Below are positions 22,426 through 33,387 of a stretch of 50,765 nucleotides of DNA, one piece after another. The notes beneath the pieces were generated by a model that was not told the DNA's origin, did no database searches, and saw nothing but the letters and a program-made list of their open reading frames with translations. Source of the stretch: Spizellomyces punctatus DAOM BR117 (Eukaryota > Chytridiomycota > Chytridiomycetes > Spizellomycetales > Spizellomycetaceae); contig NW_015971538.1 of assembly GCF_000182565.1 (NCBI RefSeq), positions 2,114,339 to 2,165,103 on the forward strand, given 5' to 3'. Positions within the stretch are counted from its first letter, which is position 1. Every line of letters starts with the position of its first letter. Both the position numbers and the translations under genes were made by a program.

Positions 22426-25400
22426 ATGACAACCGATGAAACTGATCTGGTGGGGATCTTTGAACGGCCTTTATTATGCCTGTTTTTTTAAAGCACTCAT
22501 TGCTTAACTTGTTGACAGCGACCACAAACAATCAACTCACTAACAGGAAAAATTCAAAACGGTGTACATTTGGTTTCCGGCAAACTTGACAGTGATCCCG
22601 AAAGTCACCCTGACTATCCTCCGGCCCCGGAGGACTTCACCACAACCGAGGAATCCGACTCTAATGTTCCACGCACTGATGAGGAACATGCTCAAATGAG
22701 CGATAGAAGTGTATCTCAGCACAACAAAACACAGAAAAGCGATGTAAGTCTTCGGCAGGGCACGAAACGTCGGCCGACGGACAGTACTTTTGAGCAAAAT
22801 GAAACGACAGCTGGGATTGGCGAAGAAAATGCAGCGGAGGGACGGTATCCCAAGAGGCGCCGCGCGGCCGCACCCATGAGCCAAGAGCCAGATCATTCAC
22901 CTGTCAATCGGGGTTCCAGAGGCGAGAGATTGAGAGATAGAGACCGAAACCGCACTGAAAGCAGGATAGTGCGGCGCTCGTACAAGCGTGAGGAAAAATC
23001 CTTCAGAATTGACGCAAAAGAAGAAACGCTTTCGAGAAGTGGCAGACGCGTGAAAAAACCTGTGACATACTGTGTTTCGGATAGCTACATGTCGGAAGAT
23101 CATATGGAGATTGTAAATGCCGACAGAACCCCTCAATATGGACTTCGAAGGTCTGACAGAAATAGGGCAAGTGTTACGGGTAGAGCACATGAAGGACAGA
23201 ATGTTCTACACAGTCCCCAAACACCTGCAAGTGCAGGTCAGAAGAGAAGAACAAGGAATTCACTCGGTACCTCTTTCGCCGAGGATGCAGCACAGCAGGA
23301 CTCTTTGACCGATGCCGTGCCTTTGATCGCAGATGACGAGGGGCGTTCAATAGACAATGACGGCGATGATGAAGATGATGGTGATCCTATCATTGCCTAC
23401 TCCCGCGTGACACGCATAAGACGTAAAGTGGATGTGCCTTCCGCAGACATTGATGAAAGCCGCCATTCCACACCTCCGGTGAGCTCGAAGCGGAAACGTA
23501 ACTTAGAAGATGAAGAGGATGAGATAGATCCAAATGCGGGGCCATACTCTCTACGGAAACGTAACTCGGGTGTAAGTTATGTTCTTAAATGGCCGACAGA
23601 CGGTGGGAAAAAGAAGTCGCCAGAAGTGGATTTGGATGCATCGCTCCTCAATCAGTCACGACCGTTGAGAAATCGAAGAAATGTTGATTACAACGAAGGT
23701 CGAGCGTTCCGCCTACTGTATGAGACAGAATTGGGTGGACAAGGTACTGGCGCCGAGGATGGTCGGCGATGGTCTTCTCCCCCAACCGTTCGCCCCAAGC
23801 GGCTGCCAATGGCCAGCACTGTGGGAGGCAACGTTTTGAGTTACGATGTACGGGATTTTTGTTGCGGTGATATCTTTGACGCCTCAATACTAACGACTAT
23901 TATGTCTGGCAGTCGGAAGACGAGGATGATATGGGAAAACCACTCTTCCAATATGCACGATGTACAGCGCTTCTTGAAAAATGGCCTGCCGGGAAACAAG
24001 ATGAAATCAAAGAAAGACTTCGAATGCATCTTGATAATAATGGTGCGTGTATTTCTATTCTGTGCTTTGTGCCCCTGAACTACAATTGATGTCGTACAAC
24101 CAGATTTCCCAACCATCAACGCCACCATCCAAAATAAGGTCACATTCGACATGATTGGAGGCCATGAAGATCGTGAGTGTTACGTCCTGTGATATGCTGT
24201 TGCTGAACCGAACGTTCTGCTAACATCTTCGACCAGACGTGAAAACCATACAGGAGATGATAAAAATTGCGCTTCTCTATCCTGAGTTGAATAAGGAGGT
24301 GGAGGCCATCAAGGGAGTGCTTTTCTATGGTCCACCTGGAAACGGGAAGACGCTCATGGGTGAGTCCGCAAGTCGATAAATACGTCTGCGTCAATGCTAA
24401 AAGCATGTGCTTATTTAGCACGAGCCATAGCATCAAGCTGTTCAACATTCCAGCAGTCAGTGGCATTCTTTGAATGTCACGCGGCCGATATCCATTCGAA
24501 ATGGTTTGGTGATTCGGAGAAGCATTTGAAGCGCCTGTTTGATCAAGCTAAGGCAAATCAACCCGCTATCATCTTCTTTGATGAGATAGATGGTAATTTC
24601 TTAATTTCTCAGAGGGTTTCCTGCATGTTGTAACTCCTTTTCGCAGGAGTCGTACCCGCTCGGGCTTCGGGCGAGAACGCGACACCTCATAATACGGTCG
24701 TGACTGCGCTACTAACTTTGATGGATGGACTGGAAAACCGAGGTACTTTTGGAAACACCATGTTGAGGATGATGGACAAATTTAATGAGACAACGTGTTT
24801 TTCAGGTCGTGTGATTGTCATTGGCGCAACAAATCGGCTGGACACACTTGATCCGGCACTCCTGCGTCCAGGACGGTTTGACCGAAAACTTCAATTCAAG
24901 CGACCAAATCTTGACGCGCGAAAGAAAATTATTGACATCAAGACAAAATCGCTTGGTTTGGAGAACTCTTTGATACAAGAATTAGCTGCTGCGACCGAAG
25001 GATATAGTGGGGCGGACTTGAAGGTGAATCTAGAGACTTGCTGCTTGTGGATCATCCATAAGGGTGCTGACTTGGGTGAAGTCTGTCTGCAGCGATGCCT
25101 ACTTTAAAGCGTTGCGAAGGACGTATCCACAAATTTACGATAGTTCGCATAAGTTACTCATCGACGTCAATGCCATAAGAGTGACCAGGCGCGATTTTCT
25201 ACAAGCTCTGCGCGGTAGGCCCCCTATTCGCTTCTATCTTTTGATCATTGACCACAACCTGCTTCTCATTAGAAATCAAGCCGAGTGCCGGTCCATCGGA
25301 CGCGACAAGCTGTCCTCCCTCTTCCCATATTCAGACTCTTTTATCCAGTACTTGGGAGCGTGTATTGTCTCGACTAGAATTGATCCATAAGATTTTTATT

Positions 25401-27359
25401 CGACGAAGTTCCGGAGCGTCAGCAAGCGTATTGCAGCCGCGGATACTGGTTGCGGGGCCTCCCAGATTAGGACAAGTGCAACTTGCTGCTGCGTCCGTGT
25501 CGCGACTGGTAGAATGGGGATTTCGTGTGGAGTTGCTTAGACTGGGCAGCAATATAGAGGTCCGTGTTAATTCACTGAACTAGATATCAGTAACGATGAC
25601 ATTAATTGCAGCTCGGTTGTTGCAGTCAATCGACGCAGAGATTCACCATGTACTTGATGGCCTCCGACTGGAGCCTCTTCCCGCAATTCACATTCCTTCT
25701 TTTGAGAAATGGAGCCCTGAAGCCATCGAAGCTCTGGATGCACGTTTGGAAGCAGCGCCCCATCCAATCTTGATCCTCGCCACTTGGGAACAGGGCGGTA
25801 CTGTACCAAGGGTAGCTCGGCGGTTTATTTTGGGTCAGCGCAAGGATATCAACCAGATGATGGGATACCGGAGCATGTTTCAATTGACTGAGCCAAGCCA
25901 GGTAATTTCTGCTATCTTACAAGCATGACCGCAATTTGATGGATGAAGAAATCTTACGTTTTGGAATATTTTAGGCCAAGCGCAGGGAATTCTTTTCACC
26001 CATCCTAGCGCTTATCAACAAGCAAGCGGATCCTGCAGAAGCCGCGTTGCCTCCAACGGCTTTGATGGACCTTCCGATTGCCCCTCACCCACCTGCGCCT
26101 GAGCTCACCACTGCGCAACGGAAAGCGATTGACGCCAAGTGTTGGAGTGTACTCCAAGATCTGAAGCAGCGGCTGAGGACATTCCACAAGGAGATTGGCA
26201 AGGTGCGTGGGACTCTCGACGAGATCGTCGTATCCTGCGTGGGCTAATGCGTGGATGGCTGTACAGACAAAGTTCCGGACATTCTGCAATCCAGTGGACA
26301 TTGAAAAATACCCAGACTATCTCGAAGTGATTTCGGAACCAATGGATCTGGGATTAATGATGGGCAAACTCGATCAAGACAAATATGAAACGCCGGAGGA
26401 CTGGCTTGCGGATATCGAGCTGATTTGTCGTAATGCAAAGGAATACAATGAGGCGCGCTCAGACATCGTGCATAAGGTGGGTCAGCCTTGTATGCCTTGC
26501 ATACTCGATAGGTAAAGCGATTAATTGGTAGTTCAAAAGGCATGTGAGCTGCGAGATGATGCACATTCATTTGTACAAGCTATACCCAGCAAGTATCGAT
26601 TAAATTATTTACAATCTATGTTGTGGAGACGGGCAGAGATGACAAAGCAGTCAGGTAAGTCATATCACTATGTCAGTGTCTGCGATATGAGGTCAATGAC
26701 CATTCAACTTGTGCAGTTTCAACAGAGGATGAAGGTATAGTGGTTGTGGTAAACTCCTTAGGAGTAACTGTTAGTCACACTCTTCATTCACATTCAGAAA
26801 CCCCAGAGTCACCTAGCGAGCACCCAATACCACCCTTACCAATCGAGACGGCAGAGATGGAAACCGATATCCTTCAAGACCGTACCAGCGTTAATTCGCC
26901 AGACCTGGAAAGTCGCCCCCCCACAGAGGGCCATACCGTACACATAGGTTAGTTGCTTCACATGACCGTGTTGGACAATTGCGCCATGGGGTTCTCACTC
27001 ACACTCTACAGGGGATATATCTGATCTCGGGGCAGTTCCTTTTGACTCAAAACTTGTTCCCAGTGCTGAGCTAGCGCAACTAGAAGAGCACCTGTTGGAT
27101 GTTACGGAAGGAATGGACGTGCGCAATTTAGAGATGCTGTATCAGGTGCTGGAAACGGAAATCCAGGGTCTGGTAGAAGAGCCAGATCGGAGGGTGGTGC
27201 TTGCGGTAAGGAATTCAATACCAGAATCTGTGCAATATTGATATTTAATCCAATGTGTTTTGTTGTCTCTAGGCTGTAAATGAGAGGCTCGAAGCCATTT
27301 TGGAGTGGCAAAACCAGCATGACCAATCGGAGGACGACGATAATGATGAGGCGGATTGA
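22426..27359 (+). CDS. YTA7: ATAD2/Yta7-type AAA+ ATPase with bromodomain (18 exons)
   Basis: Exons: 22426-22449, 22519-23847, 23913-24042, 24104-24172, 24237-24359, 24419-24592, 24647-24742, 24806-25023, 25082-25214, 25273-25563, 25612-25901, 25975-26202, 26267-26480, 26532-26654, 26717-26734, 26798-26947, 27012-27205, 27273-27359; phases are consistent and give 1296 residues. An acidic/Arg-rich N-terminus (to about 490) is followed by AAA-1 with FDMIGGHED, Walker A GPPGNGKT (549-556), Walker B IIFFDEID (609-616), sensor-1 GATNRLD and the LLRPGRFDR arginine-finger region. A second AAA domain is degenerate (AGPPRLGQ). The bromodomain (about 1000-1130) shows FCNPVDIEKYPDYLEVISEP and the NAKEYN acetyl-lysine-binding stretch. 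By family this is a nuclear hexamer that acts on histone H3-H4 and nucleosome density. The first two exons and the junctions at 25023/25082 and 25563/25612 are the least certain. Confidence 0.93.
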
Positions 27360-27840
27360 AGAGGGTCGCGTGGTCCGAAGGAGGGGCTCACGGATATGTA
27401 AAATATTCTACTCACACACTCTGTAATTCTTCTTTTACTTGCAGCTAATAATGCGCAAACGCAGAGTTTGCATGTATATAGATACTGGGGTAAGGAAATA
27501 TGGGTAGTGATCGAGATGTCAATGTGCTGTGGCGCGGTGATGCTTATATAATATCATAATTTTTTTTGCAATTCAAAAGCGCGACTGACGTGGCACAGTA
27601 GGAGGGCCTTCTCTTGGGACAAGGCCAGCTGGTGGACTGACGGGTTTTTTCTTTGGTCTTTTTGTTTTCTTCCTTTTTCTTCAACGTCGACTTGCTTGCG
27701 GTGCCATTTCGAGTCGGTGTTCTTGGTTGTAAAAGAGACGAGTCACGCATAAGCAAAGACTCTACTGGGCCTTACTCAGTACCGGAAGACGACATACTTT
27801 TGAACCCTCCCTTTTATCTACTTTTTTCACCCTTGTCGCC
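27360..27840. other. Intergenic region between YTA7-like gene and NOG1
   Basis: Contains the 3' end of the upstream gene and a pyrimidine-rich NOG1 promoter (long T/C tracts at 27640-27690). No gene was seen. Confidence 0.6.
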
Positions 27841-29962
27841 ATGTCAATCTACAATTTCAAAAAGGTGCAAGTCGTACCGTCCGCGACGGACTTTGTCGAC
27901 ATTGTTCTTTCAAAGATTCAGCGCAAGACGCCTACGGTCGTCCACGCCCACTACCAAATCTCCAGGATTCGTCAATTCTATATGCGCAAGGTCAAGTTTG
28001 CGCAAGACTGCTTTGATGAAAAGTTGGAACATATTTTGGGTGATTTTCCAAAGTTGGATGTAAGTCCATTCTTTAGTTGAAGAGGCCCTTGAACTGTCTT
28101 GCTAATATGCAAAACTTAAGGAAATTCACCCATTCTACGCCGATTTGATGAACGTACTCTACGACCGTGACCATTACAAACTTGCTCTGGGTCAAATTAA
28201 CACGGCAAAGCATCTCATTGACAACGTGGCAAAAGACTATGCCCGCTTACTCAAGTTTGGTGACTCTCTCTACCGATGCAAACAGCTTAAAAAGGCGGCT
28301 CTCGGACGGATGGCCACCATCATGAAGAGACAAAAGGACAGTTTGGCATATTTGGAGCAGGTTCGACAGCATTTGGCCCGTTTGCCAAGCATCGATCCCA
28401 ACACCCGAACATTGCTGGTCTGTGGGTATCCAAATGTGGGGAAGAGTAGTTTTATGAACAAGCTGACGAGAGCGGATGTGGAGGTGCAACCCTACGCATT
28501 CACAACAAAGAGTTTGTTTGTTGGACACATGGACTATAAATACCTGAGATGGCAGGTTCGTAAGAGGCGACAATGCTGTGGCTTGCAGTACTATAGATAC
28601 TGAGCGTTGTTGTTCTTACTCTTTAGGTGATTGATACCCCTGGAATCCTCGACCACCCGTTGGAAGAGCGCAACACTATTGAAATGCAGTCCATTACGGC
28701 ACTTGCTCATCTTCGTGCATGTATCATGTTCTTCATAGACCTGTCCGAACAATGCGGCTACAGCATCGCTGAGCAAGTTAAACTTTTCCACGCCATCAAG
28801 CCTCTATTTGCCAATAAGCCGACTCTTCTCGTGATCAACAAGATCGATGTTATGAGGCCAGAGCAACTTGGACCCAATGAGAAGGCTTTGATTGACGAGA
28901 TTTTGAGCGATGATGAAGTGACGATGGTGCAAATGAGTACCTTCACCGACGAAGGAGTAATGGATGTGAAGACAACTGCCTGTGATAAGCTTCTAGCAGC
29001 GCGTGTTGAGATGAAGATGAAGGGGCAAAAGGTTGGCAATATTCTGAACAAACTCCACTTGTCTCAACCGGTGGCACGCGACGACCGAGAACGTCCTGCC
29101 GCTATTCCGGAAAGTGCAAAGATCCGCGTCAAGTATGATCCCAATGACCCTAACCGCCCGAAACTGGAGAAGGATATCGAAAGAGAACAGGGTGGTGCAG
29201 GTGTTTACAACGTTGATCTCAAGAAGGTGTATCGCCTGGAGAACGACGAATGGAAATATGACACTATCCCCGAGATCATGGATGGAAAGAACGTTGCAGA
29301 CTTTGTTGACCCTGAGATTGAAGCCAAGCTGGATGCCCTTGAGCGAGAAGAGGAGCGTCTTATCGCCGAAGGATTCTACGAGGAGGAAGAGGAGATGGTT
29401 GACGAAGAGGAGCAAGCCATTCGGGATGCGGCTTCTGAAATCAAGGCCAAAAAAGAGCTCATTGTTCAAGCACATCGTGCATCCAAAGGCAAGAATCGAC
29501 CCGTCATTCCCAAAAAGTCTCAAATGCGGACTGTGGACGATCTGGAAAAGCAACTGTCAACAATGGGAGTGGGCGCTGATGCTCTGCTCGATCGTGCACG
29601 AAGCAGAACTCGTAAAAGGGCGCGATCAGAGTCACGAGCGGAGGATATTGTGCGGGAACAGAGTATGGCTCCGAGCAGCAAGAAACAGGCTACGAGTGTC
29701 GTACGGGACCGCAGCGTAATGGGATTGCGGAATGCAAAGGTAAGAACAGAAAGGCAGATTCATACTCTCCTGCATGCGACAAGTAGTTAATCCTCTGTCC
29801 CTTTTACAGCAAAAGGCAGTTGCGGAAAGTATGAAGAAAAAGTCACAAACGCAGTCAAACTTGTACGCCAAGGCTGGAGAGTCCGACCGCGCCATCCAGG
29901 TCAAAAAGCCCAGACATCTGTTTGCTGGCAAGCGCAGTACTGGAAAGACAGATCGTCGTTAG
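27841..29962 (+). CDS. NOG1: NOG1, nucleolar GTP-binding protein for 60S ribosome assembly (4 exons)
   Basis: Exons 27841-28059, 28121-28555, 28627-29739 and 29810-29962 give 639 residues, close to the roughly 650 of other NOG1 proteins. The N-terminal helical domain begins [18 protein letters not shown]. The GTPase domain has G1 GYPNVGKSS (about 175-183), G3 DTPG (221-224) following the invariant YLRWQ|VIDTPG, G4 NKID (289-292), and the [18 protein letters not shown] block. The C-terminal half is charged and ends in the lysine-rich tail ([13 protein letters not shown]) that contacts rRNA in known pre-60S particles. Intron 2 falls directly between RWQ and VIDTPG. The role in pre-60S maturation in the nucleolus follows from the family. 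It converges with the SET fusion gene at a 235-bp gap. Confidence 0.98.
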
Positions 29963-30197
29963 GTATACGGCAAAAATGGTGGGAAGGGGAATGGGGATTT
30001 TTTTTTTCTTTTTGTATTTTATTTAATTATGAGCTGCCGTTTATTTGTCAATGTGTATAATACATACATTCGCGTTGAATGATATATTCTGCGCGTAGAC
30101 TTGCAAAATACCGCTGCCATACATGCTTGTGTTTTATATACAAGGGAGCCGCCTCGCTATAACGCTCCCCCTATTCATCGATCCTCTCCTGCTCGCC

Positions 30198-32440
30198 CTA
30201 CACCTTAGCATGTTCCGTCCGGCTCTTCACAATCTTTTTTCTGATATGCGGCCAGAAATGTCTCAATCCATATCTCTCCTGCAATGCAGGTAATTTCCAA
30301 TCCTGACCCGTTACCCGCTTTCTGCAAATGTGACTACCGCATTTACAATCAAAATCCGCTTCGTCATCCGCATCAACAGTGGCTAGTTGAGGGAGAAAAT
30401 GACCAGAATGTTACAACTAAAAATGACCATGGCATGGTGCTCAATGTGTTGAATTTGGGACTCACCGTAATCATATGTCAGTTCCTCTCCCTTCTTGATC
30501 GGTCGTCGGGCTACCATTACATCGTAAGTATCTTCATACCAGAGGTTGGGATCACAGTTGTGGTTTGTATAAAAGGATGCATCCACTTCATAAAGGTACG
30601 GAGCTACAAATATGCCTTTTGGACAAAAGTTGTTTTTCAGATGAACATTTTGCAAGTAGCAAAAAGCGAAACACCAAAAAAGACGTATAAACATACCTTC
30701 CTCCGCTTGCTCAGCCATATGTCCCAAGAACTCATCCATGTAGTCAGACTTTCCAAATACCTCGTCGTCTGTTCTCAACGACACTTCAATGGGGCCGCGA
30801 AAGATGATTTCCCCTTCATGAATATCTTCTTTGGCGTATTGGCCTGTGCCTTCTGTCTCACTTTTTTTAGCAGAGACTTTGGGATTGATGTAATATCCGT
30901 CCATGAATTGAAGGTCGGAAATCTCGGGATAGTAGGTCTTTGCGGGGATACCACCGAGTTGACGATTGTAAGATGTTGTTTTGACTGCGGCTAATTCGTC
31001 GTATAGGTAACCGAGGAGTTCTGGGGGTGAGACGTATGTGTTCCAATTTGCAGCGGTTGCCACGGCATATCCGCGTGCAGGAAACGTTGTCAGGATGATG
31101 TAGCCGCCTTGGTAGCTCACTGTTACTGTGAGAGATGGTGATGTGCCTGGAGGCATATGGGGATCAGGTTGAGTGGCTGGGAGGGGATAGGATGCGGTTG
31201 TGATTGAGAGATCTTTATCTTCTGGCGCATGGGCAAATTCGAGACCTTCACGGATTGAATTGATGAGGTGTTCCTCATTCGCGAGTGTCGATTGATTACA
31301 GCCAAAATATTCTCTCTGCCAGGAGCGCCCGGTCACTGTGTCCTCGGGTATATCTGTTGCTTTGATGTGAAGATACGGAGCGTAGTTGCGGCTTGTGGTG
31401 GTCTTTGGTTGCCGAGTACGGGTGATACGTTCAAGTTCGTCGCGAATCCATGTGGGAGGGTTGAACATGTGAATGTGGGATTGAGAATCGTAGTATTGCG
31501 GATCCCCTACTGCCCTCCGTTCCAACCAATCCTCGATATATGAAGGATGTAATTGTGTTGGAGAGGGAAGTGCATCAGAGTTGGTTGCATAATGATACAC
31601 CCACATGGCAGAGTTTAGCGGACGAAATTGTGCGGCGGTGTGAACGTGTTTGAACAAGGCGGAAAGAGACTCGTAAGGTCCCCAGTTGTCGGGTGCGTCA
31701 TAGCTGATTGAACCTCGAGAAACAGCCAAAATGCCTCCAGGAAGCAGACGACTTTGGGCGAGTTTATGGACATTAGGCGATGTCTCATGCACATCAAGGA
31801 TAATGACATCGAATCCTGCGTTACTATCACGTAGATAGTCTACGGCATTGCCGTGTGCTCGCTTGACGAGACCGAGCGGGTCGTCGTATGAATAGGGTAA
31901 ATGTGTTTTTATGAATTCCGCAAGCGGCTCGTCGATTCCGGCCCAAGTGATGCTCGCCAAGGTAAAGTATCTCAACGCTTCCCTCACCATTGTCCCCTCC
32001 TCGTTTCCCAGGACGAGCACCCGCCTCGGAAACGGATGCAATAATATGGCTGGATGAACCAAGGCCTCACTGTGCATGGCTTCGTCATCTGAACATGACC
32101 TCATCCAACCGTTTTGAACCAAGCATCGTCCTAATCGAGGATGATCCAGTATTATGTAGTCGCGGTTCCCTATCGAGTCCGCTGTGATAATCTTGCCCTG
32201 AGCACCATGGTCCCCCCACATCCGCTGTACATTCCAAGTCGGTTCATATGAAAACTCTAAGCGTCTTTCATCTCCTCGATGTGCAAAGATTGTGTTGGCA
32301 GCACGATCGTAAAATAACGTGCAGAGAATCGTCAGGCCTGCCGCTATTAGGAAGATGGCACGAGAAACGAAAATCATGACCTTGCGTCTTCCAAAAGCTC
32401 CAGTGGCTTTCCTGATAGCAGAAATTGGTGAGGAGAGCAT
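30198..32440 (-). CDS. Membrane-anchored aminopropyltransferase-like / pseudo-AdoMetDC / SET-domain fusion (3 exons)
   Basis: Exons 32440-30697, 30615-30466 and 30382-30198 give 692 residues. A membrane anchor (about 21-44) is followed by a spermidine-synthase-like domain (60-300: SDDEAMHSEALVHP, then VLVLGNEEGT at 141-150 in place of GGGDGG, with D170, and D216VHE219 in place of DxxD). Next is an AdoMetDC-like domain (about 365-495), where the pyruvoyl serine position is Gly446, the catalytic His position is Thr451 and the Cys position is Trp466, so decarboxylase activity is not expected. The SET domain (515-660) has NHNCDPN (599-605) and GEELTYDY (624-631), with a post-SET DCKCGSHICRKRVTG. 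Intron 1 (81 nt) is in frame and could be retained. Intron 2 restores the SET end. This gene is divergent from the active AdoMetDC-spermidine synthase gene. The fusion order is the reverse of its neighbour's. Confidence 0.9.
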
Positions 32441-33387
32441 TTAAAGCGGCAAAGCGGAATAAACTGAAAAATGCAGGAGAACCACGTACTCCACGACATT
32501 GGGGATACTCAACCGTCGATGCGAGGGCTGGTGAGGAGGTGCCATAAAAGAAAAATACACACGAGTCCCGAGCTACCTCCTTGTCTTGCTTTGAGGACTT
32601 TTAACAAAGTCTTTTGGGAGCTCTTTCTCTTTGTTTTCCTATTCCCAAAACAACTCTATTGTTCCCAAGGGTGGCGAGTAGGCACAAACGAGCGCAAACA
32701 AAATCCCACTTGAAAACCATGTAATATATTCTCAATAGCTCCTTGCCGTCGCCACCCTGAAAGGCAATCTTGCGTTGAAATGTTGAGAACGTAGAATGCA
32801 GAGGTCTCCGCCTCCCCTCCATTTGATTACTTACTCTGAAACACTGTTTCAAAATAAAATTAAGAAACGGCATAATTATAAAAATTCTCTTTTTAATTTC
32901 AAACATTCGTGGAACGTTCGACCCCAATATTTCATACCTGTAGAGAATTCTAAATATGGTTCGACACCAAATTTCGTACCTAACAAGATTCTAAATGTGG
33001 AAAAGGATACTTGCGGAGCAGGAAGTGCAATGTTCGGCTTCATAAGTTTGGGGACGGCTTTTCATGTCGTTCAGAAAAGGGGGTGGATTTTTGGCTGGAC
33101 TGCAAAAGATTCGGCGGTGGAGGTCCAAAACAGAAACCCTTTGCTTTAACTGCTGGGTACCCGGTGGTTTGGGTTGATTTGCGCAAGTTATAAAGGAACC
33201 TAATTGACCTCCACCCTCCGAAAGGGGGACTTGCAGAAACTGTTGAAGAGACCAGATTTCCAAGATCTCTTCTTGTGTTCTTTTTTTTTTTGTGGTTGCC
33301 TGGTGTTCTCGTTTCTTTGAGAGAGAGAAAAAGGATAAACTCTTGCCAAAAGTCGTTTCTGTACTGCCATCGTTGTTCTTTTGCGTC
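32441..33387. promoter_or_regulatory. Divergent promoter region of the polyamine-related pair
   Basis: 947 bp separate the two start codons. It contains a tandem direct repeat of about 43 bp (32916-32958 and 32959-32999, beginning gttcgac(c/a)cca and ending attctaaat(a/g)tg). Close to the plus-strand start there is a long pyrimidine tract (T run at 33280-33290). No ATG occurs between about 33195 and the start at 33388, so an upstream ORF immediately before that start is not seen. Confidence 0.6.

Noticed and set aside
28993-29553. 186-codon minus-strand frame opposite NOG1
   Set aside because: Antisense shadow of the conserved NOG1 exon with no independent support.
29114-29719. 201-codon plus-strand frame inside NOG1
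   Set aside because: Out-of-frame shadow of the NOG1 C-terminal exon, which is itself clearly conserved.
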